From: Solanum dulcamara
Taxonomy: Eukaryota > Streptophyta > Magnoliopsida > Solanales > Solanaceae
NCBI RefSeq assembly: GCF_947179165.1
Contig: NC_077242.1
Location: 2,480,001 to 2,544,000 of the forward strand
Length of the DNA: 64,000 bases
Direction: 5' to 3'
Positions 37,294-49,900 of the stretch are shown here, piece after piece (the stretch's first letter is position 1; each line of letters opens with the position of its first letter). The translations under genes and the position numbers were made by a program. The notes beneath the pieces are model-generated. The model was not told the origin of the DNA. It saw only the letters and a list, made by a program, of their open reading frames with translations, and did no database searches.

Positions 37294-38512
37294 ACTTCAA
37301 CTGAGACTGATACGGCTAAGAACAACGAAAAGAGAAGCCAGACTATAGAAAAATCATAAGTAGTTAGTATTATCTTGTAAAATGAGTCAAATTTGAAAAG
37401 GGTGAGTGAGGGAATTTGTATAGAGGTTGTTTAAGGAAGGATAGCGCGGGGCGTTTTTTAGCCATTCGTATAAGAATTTATTAGGAAAAAATCTCCCTTG
37501 TTTTCTGCTATTTAAACAATGCTACTCTCTCTAGACATTCAGTCATTCTTACAGTTAAAATATCTTCTGTTTCTGGGCAAGAATGACATGTTCAAATATC
37601 TTTTTTGTCCAAACATGTCCTGTAAGTATTCAAAGGACACCATTATGGGAAATGGTTAGTTAAAAAATAAAAATAAATTATAAGTATCAAACATAGTATT
37701 AGAAGGACAAGAAGTTATGATACTTAAACAAGGACCTAACTATAATGTCAGTCTATTCCCCAACATCTAAACATTTCTAGCTTATCAAATCTACTATACA
37801 AGGTGACACTCACATACGGTCAACAATCAACTTAAAGCAACTCTATCCAGTCTGAATAATGTTTAGGAGTGGCCAATTCTTTTATTATATGAGTACCTAT
37901 CAATATTGGAAACAACTTCTCTGAGGTAGAAATAAGGTTTGTATACACTCTACTTTCTCTAAATTTCATTTTGGGGGGACTGGATTGGATATGTTATAGT
38001 TGTTGAGTACCAATTAACACATTTTATTTATATTTTCTCAAAAGAACAAAACTAGTTTGATGTGTTATATGAAGAAGCATATCCAAATTAAAATTGCAAA
38101 ACATTGATATAGGTGGTTACAAGTTAGATGGTGTTAGTTCATCAAGAAATAGAATTGTGTCTTTCACAATGAAATTTGATAAGTGAGGTCTCAAGTAAGT
38201 GTTTACATAATCTTAATATGTCTGAAGAAATATTTCATGAAAGTAATATATATTATTATAAATACAACAATGCGTGGTGTAATCTGCCAAAAGAAAAATA
38301 AAATACCTTGTTATAATCGGTTAACATAAATGGATAATTTAATTAAATAGTAATATTCTAGAAACTTCCAAAACTAAAGCCATTAAGTTGTATTACTGAC
38401 TTTTCAAGGAATTTTTACTTGAATAATTTACTACTTCTAGCATTAAACTACACTGATTATTATATAAATTTAAATGTTACACGCTTAATATAAGCATATA
38501 TGTTTATATTTA
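37294..38512. other. Kinase 3' UTR and spacer
   Basis: The first 300 or so bases are probable 3' UTR of the kinase gene. The rest is AT-rich with no recognised gene, RNA or terminal repeats. Confidence 0.5.
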
Positions 38513-39493
38513 GGGGTTGTTTGGTGGGATGGATAAGAGTAGTTAATTCTGAGATAATTTTTGAGTGTTCTTAAATTCATTGTTTGTTTGCAAAGGTTGG
38601 AATAATTTATCCCAGAATTAACAATTAGTACTGGGATAAAGCATGCGAAATGATAAAAATACCCTCCTTAAACTCTTTTTTATATACCACTTTTACATTC
38701 ATGTAAATTAATATAATTTTTAATAACATTCACAATCTTAATTAATCATTGTTTTTATGATAATATATTTTTCTATTAAAAAATTTATATTTTATAAGTA
38801 CAATTTATATTTATGAATATATTATAAGTTGAATTTATTTGTCTAATTGTTATGTTTATTTATATTTTGATTTCTCTTAAAATGTTCACTCCACTACTAA
38901 ATTACATATTTTTAATTAATTAGTTTATTACTCACTTAAAAATTATATTTTATATATCAATTAAAATATAGATAACTTTAAAATGTAAATAATTTTAACA
39001 TTAAAATTTCTTTTACTTTAATAAACTTAAAATGGAAGTTTTATTTTTAGCTAAATAAGATAGAAGTTTTATTTTTAGCTAACTAAAATGAAAGATTTAT
39101 TTTTAAGTTAAATTAGATGAAAATTTTATTTAGAGCTAAATAAGATGGAAGTTCTATTTTTTAAATTAAATAAGATCAAAGTTTAATTTTAAAAACACAC
39201 GGCACAATCATGGAAATGCATGCACAAAAATATATAAGTTAAATAAGATGAAAATTTTATTTTAAGAATAAATAACTAAAGCTTGCAAAGAAAATTTTTA
39301 AAAAACTAAAATAAGATGGAGAGTATTTTTGTAAACAAACAACTTATTCTTAGAAATTATGTAGTGAGTATAATTTCGAATATGACAAACCAAACAAGCA
39401 ATATAAACTAATCTCAACATAACTTATCTCACCATAACTTATTACAACATAACTAATCCCATCATAACTTGTATCCGAACCAAAACGACCCCC
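38513..39493. mobile_element. MITE with GGGGTTGTTTGGT ends
   Basis: Left end GGGGTTGTTTGGTGGGATGG; right end AACCAAAACGACCCC. Sub-terminal AACTTATC / GATAAGTT-type motifs repeat several times near the right end (CATAACTTATC, CATAACTAATCC). About 980 bp, no ORF. It shares right-half sequence with the next element. Confidence 0.7.
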
Positions 39494-40270
39494 TAAGGAA
39501 TCGTTTGGTGTGAAGGATAACATCAAATAGTCCCGGGATGAAATTATAGTGCCATTTAATTTGTTGTTTGATTGGCAAATCTGGGATAACTTATTTCGAG
39601 ATTAATAATTAGTACCGGAATAAGTTATCCCTCCTCTTGGGTGGTATAGTCATCTCATGATAACTTATCTAGGGATAAAATAAAAAAAATGACAAAAATA
39701 TCCTTTTAAACCTTTTGTATACATCATTTTTCACATTCATGTATATTCACATTATTTTTAATACCATCTATAATAATGTTTTTATGATAATTCTTTATAT
39801 TTTTTAATTTTTAAAAATAGAATATACAAATATAATTTTTATTTATTAATTTATTTGACTAATTCGTATGTTTATTTATGTTTTAATTTCTCTACTACTT
39901 AATTACATATTTTTAATTATATATTTTTTTTGGTCACTTGAAAGCTTGTATTTTATATATCAACTAAAATAAAAACTTTAATATTTTACAATTTAAGAGT
40001 GATATGTGTTTAAATGAAGTGATATAAATAATAAATCCTCTTTTCCTTTAACAAATTTAAGATGAAAATTCTATTTTAAATCTAAATAAGATTAAAGTTT
40101 TATTTTTAAGAATGAATAACTAAAGTTTGCAAAGAAAATATAAAAACTAAATAAAGTGAAGGGTATTTTTGTAAACAAACCGTTTGTTCTTAAAATTTAT
40201 GCAATGTATATTATTTTGAATACAACAAATGAAACAATAAATAATCTCAGCATAACTTATCCCATCATGA

Positions 40271-40523
40271 GGCCGTTTGGATTGGTTTATAAGCTGTTTT
40301 CAGTTTTTTTTGAGTGTTTGGCTGACCAACTTAAAGTCATTTTGTGCTTAAAATAAGCCTCAATAAATAGTTGGGTTTATTTGGATAAACTTATTTTAAA
40401 TAGTTTATAAGTTGAAAACAGCTTATAAGTCAAAAAAAAAATTGGTCTGCACCTATTTTTTTTTTAATTTATAAGCAGTTTTCAACTTATAAGTTGTTTA
40501 AAAATAAGCCAATCCAAACAGGC
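40271..40523. mobile_element. MITE nested in the split element (GGCCGTTTGGATT ends)
   Basis: Left end GGCCGTTTGGATTGGTTTAT mirrors the right end AATAAGCCAATCCAAACAGGC. Internal TTATAAGTTG / CAACTTATAA palindromic blocks. About 253 bp. The target-site duplication is not resolved. Confidence 0.75.
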
Positions 40524-40565
40524 TACATAACTAATCCAGTATAACTTATTCATCATAACTAATCC

Positions 40566-41648
40566 GAGAAAAAGCCCAAAATAGTCCCTTATCTTTGGGT
40601 TAAGCCTTGAAGTCACCCTCAATTTTTTACATGGAGCATTAATAGTCCCTCATGTTTGCAATATTGATGCACTTTTGGTCACCCCCAAACTTTTGCTTAT
40701 TCTTTAATATTGATTTTAGGGAAAAAGCTCAAATATGCCATCGAATTTTGAGAAAAAGCTCATTTATGTCATCCGTTAAAAGTTTGGCTCATTTATGTCA
40801 TTTTCGTCTGAGAAAAGGCTCATCCATACCATTATTTATAAACTAAAAATATTTTTCATTTTACAAAACTATTTTGTACACGTGGTCAATTATGATTCGG
40901 TTACGTCATTAACTAAATTATTATTTAAAATGAAAAGGTTCAAATATGCCATCAAACTTTGAGAAAAAGGCTCAATAATGCCATCCGTTAAAAGTTTGGC
41001 TCACAGATGTCATTTCAGTTAACAAATAATGGCATGGATGAGCCTTTTCTCAAACGAAAATAGTATAAATGAGCCAAATTTTTAATGAATGACATAAATA
41101 AGCATTTTCTCAAAGTTCGATGGCATATTTGAGTCTTTTTCCTTGATTTTTGTCCACAATTTCATGTATGAAATTTTTATTTGTCTTTTTATATATTTAG
41201 TAGAAATAATAATTTAATGTGATAGAAGGTGAAAAGAAAAATACATTGTTCTGTTTAGTAGAAATATTATTGCAGCTATAATTCGAGAGTTCATCACGTC
41301 GATTTCATGTGTAATAATATAAAATTTTCTTTTTTTGCAACGTCATATGTCAATGTTTTCTTAATTTGGCTTCAATAATATTTCTTCTGAACAGGATAAG
41401 GTGTTCTTCTTCTCACTTTCTCTCACATAGAGTTATTATTACTACTAAATATATATAAAAAAATAATTGAGTATTTCATACATAAAATTGTAGACAAAAT
41501 TAATTTTAAAAAATAAGCAAAAATTTGGGGGAGGACCAAAAGTGCAACAATATTGCAAACACGAGGGACTATTAGTGCTCTATATGAAAACTCAAGAATG
41601 ACTTTGAGTCTTAACTTAAAGATAAGGGACTATTTTAAGCATTTTCTC
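40566..41648. mobile_element. Long-TIR MITE with 9-10-bp target duplication, itself interrupted
   Basis: Left arm starts GAGAAAAAGCCCAAAATAGT and the right arm ends in its imperfect complement (ACTATTTTAAGCATTTTCTC). The arms stay alike for more than 100 bp (GTCACCC, GGACCAAAAGTGCA modules). Flanks TAACTAATCC (40556-40565) and TAACTGATCC (41649-41658) form the target duplication with one mismatch. A 9-bp-type duplication and long arms point to Mutator-like transposition. Confidence 0.85.
40719..41142. mobile_element. Innermost long-TIR MITE (Mutator-like family, copy 2)
   Basis: 424 bp. Left end GGGAAAAAGCTCAAATATGC and right end GGCATATTTGAGTCTTTTTCC are inverted; the arms extend about 85 bp and inner blocks (CTCATTTATGTCATCCGTTA) recur in both orientations. 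Flanks TTGATTTTA (40710-40718) and TTGATTTTT (41143-41151) are a 9-bp target duplication with one mismatch. It sits inside the 40566-41648 element, so it inserted later. Same family as 3984-4307. Confidence 0.88.
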
Positions 41649-42299
41649 TAACTGATCCCATCATAACTTGAATCATAGTCTCGCTATTTCATTCTATGTT
41701 GCAAAATTTCAATAGGTACCAATAATTTTTTAAACTAAGAAGTTTACTATCCTAAATATGCCATAGGATTTATATGACGATAATATTTTTAAAATTTATA
41801 ATCTTAAATATTTCAAACTAGTGTTATTATATATTATTTTTATTAAAAATAAAATGAGAAATTCTAGCTAAATTATTTTCACTATTATAAAGTTGTGATT
41901 ATTTTTTAAACAAACTTTAAAAATAAATATTATCATAAATGGATGGAGTGAAATACTTCTTCTATTCCAATTTGTCTGTTTGACTTTTCTTTTTAGTTCA
42001 TTTATAATTGTTTTTTAAAATTTCAACTTTATAAAAAAAGGTTTAAAATCAGTACCTTTGATATATTTATTCAAATTCATACAAATCATTTTTTAAAATC
42101 TTTTTTAAATTCATGTAAAGTCAAAATTAGAAAAATAAATTAAAATAATAAAAATAAAATTATATAAATTATTATCTTAAAAATATTTACTCAAAGATTA
42201 CAATAGATTTTTATCCCGTTCTAAATATGATTTTTTTCAAAGTACTCCTTTATTCGTAATTAAAAGTCTCAAAATTTGAATCATGTGACTTGAAACTTT

Positions 42300-43902
42300 T
42301 GATCGGCTCCAGTATCACAGACACCGGGTGGAAGAAAGCTTCTGAATTTATGGCGGAAAAATCTTTTGGGTCTCTTCCACTGACCCTCTAAGCCATTAGC
42401 AATACTGGGAATTTCACAAGTGTTCGTTCTTGTTAACAGTCTATGAAAGAATGGAAGAACAAACGTTCAATCTGTATCCGTACAGAAAAATCATCTCACT
42501 TATTCAGTGTGATTCTCCTTTGCCCACGTTAGATAACAATGCACCACAAGAATCAGTCATTTTCCTATCAATGAATATAGCCAATAAATTTGTTTCTACT
42601 GTATTGTATCGATTCAAAGTAACCGGGTCGGTATATTATGCCCTATTTTTACGAATTTCACATCGTAAGAGTTTGAATGAAATCTGGATATTGTCCATTA
42701 ACCTGTCATTTTCATGGAGTTTGTCAAATCTGAGGTTGAAACTCGAAACCCACTTTGTTTTTGATTTTTTTAAGAAATATCTTTCTGTTTAGGGTTTCGT
42801 CGAATGGCTGAAAAGTTGAATCTTGAGAATGACGTAAAAGGTAAGCACTTACCCATTTGTTAATTCATTGTATCAATGTGTAACATAATATTTAATTAGT
42901 ATATCCTGATTATTTTATGCATGTTTTAAACTTCCCATTAAGATTAGAAAGATTTAAGTAATAATTATAACCAGATTATATACCAAAAATAGAAAACTTA
43001 GTTGTTAATTTCGAGATCTTCTTGAAGATCCTTCTTGTTCAAAATAACCTACATGTTGCAAGATATTCTTTTGTGATTAAAATACCATTTTTGCCTGCCT
43101 GCTTTATTGAAAAAGCTTTGAGGATGTGAATGAGCCACGTACATGGCAAAGAATAGAAAAGGGAACGAGTGATAATGGGGAGCTTCCTCTACTGTCCCCA
43201 CCTGGTTTTCTTTTCAAAAGAAACAATTTTTAGAGTAATCCAAAAGAGAATTGATTTTTACTCATTTTAAACATCAGGTCTGGAACAACAACTATATGTA
43301 TTCTTTTGTGCAAGAAAAAAGAATATTATAAAAAAAAAAAACTTGTTTTTTCTTGGTTCACTTTGTATTGCAGAGGAAAAATACTTTTTTTTTTTTGGCT
43401 ATATTGTGAGGCTGTGGTGTTTCCTCGCAATAAAGCACACCTTTTGCTTTTGTGCTTTAAAGTTGAAGTATTTGGTGTGTGTGGTTCTTGTTCTTTTGTT
43501 TGCTCTGGATGAAATAAAAGCTCAGCTTCTCTCCTTGGTGATTTCTCTCTGTCTCTCTCTCTAATGAAAACGTGTAGCATGGCATGCCCTTGTGCATTTG
43601 GATGAGCCATTGGATTCTGTCTGCTGATTCTTTTTAGAGTGAGTTTGTCTCTCTTAAGGAATGCTTTAGATTGCTTTATTTGCTTGTTTCTACCGTTTTT
43701 CTTCGCAAATAGGTTGATAACTTGAATAAAATGAAGTTGAGAGACTTCTGAGATGATGGTTTTGGCCTGCCTTTTAGTGAAAATGTGTTCTTGATTAGGT
43801 ATGGCTATGGTGAATGTGAAAGGGTATGCTAGGATTCTAAGAATTTCCCAACTGGTAAATGTTGTGGCCTTTGACCTACATACAAGTTATGCGTAGATAA
43901 CA
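42300..43902 (+). promoter_or_regulatory. SPA gene 5' leader with spliced upstream ORF
   Basis: A leader exon ends at 42840 with donor AAAAG/GTAAGC. An acceptor TTCTTGATTAG ends at 43798, giving a 958-bp leader intron that contains poly-T and CT-repeat stretches. Joined this way, an ATG at 42804 opens a frame of 44 codons that crosses the junction and stops at TAG 43894-43896, six bases before the main ATG at 43903. Within the second leader exon alone the ATG at 43801 gives 31 codons in the same frame. A further open frame at 42430-42792 is unrecognised. Leader splice sites are inferred. Confidence 0.5.
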
Positions 43903-46900
43903 ATGGAGGGTTCATCTGAATCTGGCTGGGAGGGATCAGATAGTTACAGGGGTTTGAATTCTTCAGCTTTTGTGGATAGGAATCCTAGATTTCAAACAAG
44001 CAGCATTAGGTCCTCCAATTATGTGTTGCATGATTCTGGGTTTGTTCCAGGTAGAAAGGGGAGAGAGAGAATTGAGTTCCCGCCCGTAAATCGCCTTAAA
44101 GCCCAAGGTGGGGTTGCTGAGGATAGGCTCACTGTGGACCGAGGTGGTCTCGGAACAGACTGTAGTGGTGTTAGTTTGAGGCAGTGGCTGGACAACCCAG
44201 AGAGAGCTGTTGATGCTCTTGAATGTTTGCACATATTCACCCAAATTGTGGAGATTGTAAACCTGGCACATTCACAGGGACTAGTTGTTCATAATGCACG
44301 ACCATCATGTTTTGTCATGTCCTCGTTCAAACGTATTGCCTTCATTGAATCCGTATCCTGCTCGGAGTCAGGGTCAGATTCATCAGAAGATATTTTAAAC
44401 AGACAAACTATCGAGTTAAAGGATTCATCTTCAGTTTTGCCTCATGAGTCGGACAAGCTGGGTAGTCAAAGTTCTCAGATTGAGAAGATTTCTGTAGAAG
44501 CTTCTACCGGATTTTCTGAAAACTGTTGCTTGCAGTCAAACTCAGGCCATGTGGTTCAGACTTTAGAAGCTAGTAAGAACAGACAAGAAGAAGAAAAGCA
44601 GCACACCTTCCCAATGAAACAGATGTTGCTCATGGAAACCAATTGGTACACTAGTCCAGAAGAAATTGCTGGTGCTCCAAGCTCTTGTGCGTCAGATGTT
44701 TACCGTCTTGGAGTCTTTCTCTTTGAGGTTAGTACTCGTTAGCTAGCATGTCACTAAAGGGTCTGCTGAGTTATATTTCTCATTACTGCCAAGGTGAAAC
44801 TTTGTGTTTTAATGGTTATTATAATTGTAATTTTGACAGCTATTCTGCACCTTTAGCTCACCAGAAGAGAAAAGTACAACTATGCATAGTCTGAGACATC
44901 GTGTCCTCCCTCCTCAGTTGCTGTTGAAATGGCCTAAAGAAGCTTCATTTTGCTTATGGTTACTGCACCCCGAGCCTAGCAGTAGGCCAAAAATGGGGTG
45001 AGCATTCTTTTTATGCGTCAACCGGATCTTTTTTTTCCTCTCTTAATTCCCCCTCAAGGAAAATCGTTCTTTCATTTGTTTGATGCCTCATTGATTTGTT
45101 GTCACGGTCTTCTTATACCTACTTTAATGTGTAGCTCATTATGTAATCCTTGATTGTCCAAGCTGTTGTTGACATAGAATGTACACTACACTGTCAGAGT
45201 TTATAGTACGCACGCTCTTATCTGGAGAAGTCACTGGATGTTGAGTTTTGTGCATGGATGAATAAATCTTACCACAGTAAAGAAGGAAAATGTAGCAAAG
45301 CATGCTTGCCTTTCTTGCAACAGCACTAATTCATTCCTTTTTTCTTTCCTCTCTTTGGTTGATGAGATGACCCAGGGTTACTTTTCACGTGTGCAACTCA
45401 TTAGGTGTAGTGCGGCGTTTGGTTGTCTCTGCAGGCAAAACTGTTAGGTGTAGTGCGGCTTTTGGTTGTCTCTGCAGGCAAAACTGTTAGTCAACTGATC
45501 AACAGCTTTGCTGCCCTCTTTGCATAATGCTGTTCCATGACTCGTCAGTGGCATCTTGAAATGACTTATCAGCTTGTTGCTATGGAAATTTGTCCATATT
45601 GTTGCTGTTTACCTGCACAATTTGTTTGAACCATAATTGATTACTGCAAAATGTTTCCTGCACTGTTGTAGAAGTAAAAGGAAGATAATGGAAAAAGAGC
45701 ACTTAAGACGAAGTGAGAGTGAAATAAATAGAGTGAGCAAGCTTTTCTATTGATTTGCATTAAGGGGTCGTTTGGTAGGGTGTATAAGAATAATGCTAAA
45801 TATGGTTTCAGAAGAGGTAGGGGTAGGCCGAAGAAATATTGGGGAGAGGTGATCAGACAGGACATGGCGCATTTACGACTTACCGAGGACATGACCCTGG
45901 ATAGGAGGGTGTGGAGGACACACATTAGGGTAGAGGGCTAGTACATATTGGTTTTATTCTCCCTTATTCGTAGGCGTATTAACGCACTATGATTTCTTGT
46001 ACTCTGCTGTATGTTATTTATGGTATTTATGTTATTATCCAATAATAATATGTACTGTTTTTTGTGCTTTGATTATACTATTGTTTGAACCGTTTTCGTT
46101 ATCTACTTATTTACTCTAATATTCTTGTCTGACCTTGTTCTATGTTTTTATTGAGCCGAGGGTCTTTCGGAAACAGCCGTCCTACATTGGTAGGAGTCAG
46201 GTCTGCGTACACTCTACCCTCCCCAGACCCCACGATGTGGGATTTCACTGGGTTGTTGTTGTTGTTGTTGTATGGTGTATTAGGTATGCTTGTATTAGTT
46301 ATGCAGATATTATTTCTTATGCAGGTGTTTGGTTTGATGTATTAAAAATAACATGTATTGCATTATTTCTAAAAAAATACCCTCTACAAATATGACGGAG
46401 AGGATGTGGAAAAGGGTTTGAGGGGCAATTGTGTCTTTAGTCACACTAATGCATGCATTAAAACCCTTTTGCATTACTAATACCATGGGTTTCCATGTAT
46501 TAGTAATACATACCTTAATCCTCAATAGAGTGTATAACTAATGTTTGCATTAGTTATACATAGGTTGAAAAAGTGTACCAAACATGATACTAGTAATACA
46601 CAAAGCCACACATGCATTATTTTTGCTAATGCACTCTACCAAACGACCCCTAAATGGTGAGCCGAAGAAGTATTGGGGAGAGGTGATTAGCCACATAGCA
46701 CATCGTTAGCTTATCGAGGACATGACCTTAGGAGTTTATGGAGGTTGCATATTAGGGTAGAAGGTTAGTGGTAGTTGAGTGTTGTCTTGCTTTTCGACAT
46801 AATTAGGTTTGGTAGTAGTCTGGAGCACCGTGAGTGTCGTAGTATAGCTTATTCATGTAGTTTCTTGCTTTTTGATATCTATTGCCATCTGTTTTATTGT

Positions 46901-49900
46901 GTTTCGGTTACCGCACTATTATGATATTGTTAGTTGTTACTGTTTGTTTTTTGAATGCTTTGTACTGCTTTCCTTATTAGTTGTCATGTTTTCTTCACTG
47001 TCGTTTTTTCTTTTCATAACTATTTTGATTTGCTGCACTTGAGTTAAGGGTCCTTCGGAAACAACCTCTCTACCTCCATGAGGTATGGGTAAGGCCCGCG
47101 TACACTCTACCTTCCCCAAGCGCCACTCATGGGATTTCACTCGGTAGGTTGTTGTTGTTGTTGCATTAAATGGTAGTCTTAACCAGTTTATCGGATTCAA
47201 ATCAGGCGCCAATAATGATTCACTTGAGGAATCTACTGCCGGCTCCATCTTAATTCATTTTATTTAACGGCAATGTCCCTGTCTCCTCTGTCCTTGTTAT
47301 TCTGATTCTACTTTTCACATCGATGACAGTGACTTGCTAGAAAGTGACTTCCTTAATGCTCCAAGAGATGAGTTTGAAGAACGTGAAGCAGCAATACAGC
47401 TTAGAGAAAAAATAGAGGAGCAAGAGTTATTGCTGGAATTCCTTTTGCTGATTCAACAGCGAAAGCAGGAGGCTTTGCACAACTTGCGTGAGATTGTATC
47501 TTTTTTATCGGCTGACATAGAAGAGGTATCGAAGATGCAGACGACCTTCAGAGTCAAAAGGGGCTCAAATCAGGAGCCAGTAAAGGATTTAGGTTCGGGG
47601 AAGATAAATATTGCTGAAGATGACGATGCTGGGTGCTTTGGATCTAGAAAGAGATTTAGGCCAGTCCCTTCAATACACACAGCTGAGGAATCCGATGGCA
47701 ATCCAGATGAGTCTGAGAAACATGTTGAAAACAAAGGGAGCATTCTGGCAAAAAATTCTCGGTTGATGAAGAACTTCAGGAAATTGGAGGTAGCTTATTT
47801 CATGACAAGACGTAGGGTTGTCAAACCGACTGGCAAACCATTGAATAGAAATTCTCAGGCAAGTATGGATTGTAGAACTTCAGTTCTAGCACCCGAAAGA
47901 AGTTCATTGAGTAATTTGTCATCAAAAGAGGGGTGCAATGAGGATAGACAGAGTGGATCGATCAGTTCATTCCTGGAGGGACTGTGCAATTATCTATCTT
48001 ATAGCAAGCTGGAAGTGAAGGCCGACTTGAAGCAAGGGGATCTTCTAAATTCTTCCAATCTTGTATGTGCTCTAGGCTTTGATCGTGATGGTGAATTTTT
48101 TGCAACTGCTGGTGTAAATAAGAAGATCAAAGTATTTGAATATAATTCAATTGTTAATGAGGACCGTGATATCCACTATCCAGTTCTTGAAATGGCTAGT
48201 AGATCTAAGCTTAGCAGCATATGTTGGAATGGCTATATTAAAAGCCAGATCGCTTCAAGTAACTTTGAAGGTGTGGTGCAGGTGAGCTATATTCATGATC
48301 ATGATTGCTTTTCTGTTTAATTTAATTGGGATGAAGTTTGCTGAATTCCTTTCCAGGTATGGGACGTCACAAGAAGTCAAGTTTTCATGGAAATGAGAGA
48401 ACATGAAAGGCGTGTCTGGTCTGTTGACTTTTCTGTAGCAGATCCAACCATGTTGGCCAGCGGGAGTGATGATGGTTCTGTCAAGCTCTGGAATATCAAT
48501 CAGGCAATTCTATTTTTGCACTTGGTGGATGTCAGCTTTGAAACTAAACGTACTACAGTCATCTAGTTATGTTGATGTGTAGATAAAACCTGTGTGTAAT
48601 AAGTTGTTTTTCTTAACTGGGTTGGTACTGCAGGGAGAAAGTGTTGGAACCATCAAAACAAAAGCCAATGTCTGCTGCGTACAGTTCCCCTTTGATTCCG
48701 GTCGCTCCCTTGCTTTTGGTTCAGCAGATCACAAGATATATTATTATGATCTACGTAACTCAACAATGCCTCTTTGCACATTAATTGGGCACAACAAGAC
48801 TGTGAGCTATGTCAAGTTCATAGATTCCACAACGCTTGTTTCTGCATCTACAGATAACACGTTAAAGCTATGGGATTTGTCAATTTGCACATCTCGAATT
48901 CTTGATTCGCCACTTCAGTCATTTACTGGACACATGAATGTAAAGGTATTTTTCTTTATTCGTGTCACCTGAAGAAGACTGGTTCTCATGTTTTCACTGT
49001 ACTCTTTGCTGCCTTTTGACGATCTTTGTTGCAGTTGAAAATATGGGTTGTCATACAAATTAAAATTTAAATACATACAATTTGTAAATGCTTAATGAAA
49101 CCATAGCTTTTTAACATAGGAGATCATCCCTGAAATAATTTCTCAGAAGTGAGATTGAACTTCGGTTGTGGTTAAATGTGCTTTTACTGTGAATGAGATG
49201 GAATGTTGATTATGGTTGAATGTCCTTTGCTTCTGATAAAAGTATTCTTGCATTACAGAACTTTGTTGGCTTATCTGTATCAGAAGGTTACATTGCTACT
49301 GGCTCAGAGACAAATGAGGTATCATTTATAATCAGATATATCACTATTATTACTTGCTTACTAATTTCATCGTAGATGAGCCTTTAGCAATGGTTACATT
49401 GTGATGAAATTTTTTGTCCCGTATGCATTGAGGAAAAACTAGTTCCGGATACTGGTCAAATTAAGCATATGCATCTAGGTTGGAAACATGGGGCTGCAAT
49501 CAATGTTCTATGTTCAAGCTATTTGCCAAAAAATATATTTAAATTCTAGTTGTGTCTAAGCATTTTGGTTGATGCTGTTTGTAAATAATCAAATGAATGA
49601 TTCACAACTTCTTATTTTATTTGAGTATAAAAGTTGTTCCATTACATTCGTGACAAACAATCAGTGACTGTCATTAGCTGTTCGAGAAGAAAACATACAC
49701 ATGGTGTTTTACTGCTGTTTTGTCACAAAACAATACATTATTGCTATGAAATTGCTGATTCATTAGAAACAATAACGGAAGTTGTTTACTATTTTAATTG
49801 TTCAATGAAAGGGTGTTCTAATGGATCAATATGACCATGGATCTCAGTCGTGGTTGACAAAAAAAAAGATTAGGAACTACTCCATCTGTCCCAATTTATG

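Larger units (their letters stand above)
39497..41690. mobile_element. Second MITE of the same family, split by two later insertions
   Basis: Begins GGAATCGTTTGGTGTGAAGG and carries the same CATAACTTATCCCATCAT right-hand blocks as the element before it. The blocks resume at 40524-40565 and again at 41649-41690 after interruptions by the elements at 40271-40523 and 40566-41648. The last 20 bp of the expected right end (CCAAACGACCCC) are missing. A truncated relative is at 5935. Confidence 0.65.

Noticed and set aside
42430..42792. 120-residue plus-strand ORF upstream of SPA
   Set aside because: No family recognised, composition resembles translated non-coding DNA, and it falls in the probable SPA leader or promoter. 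Kept only as part of the leader description.
43326..43610. ORFs on both strands around the poly-T and CT-repeat region before SPA
   Set aside because: Low-complexity sequence in the inferred leader intron; no protein features.
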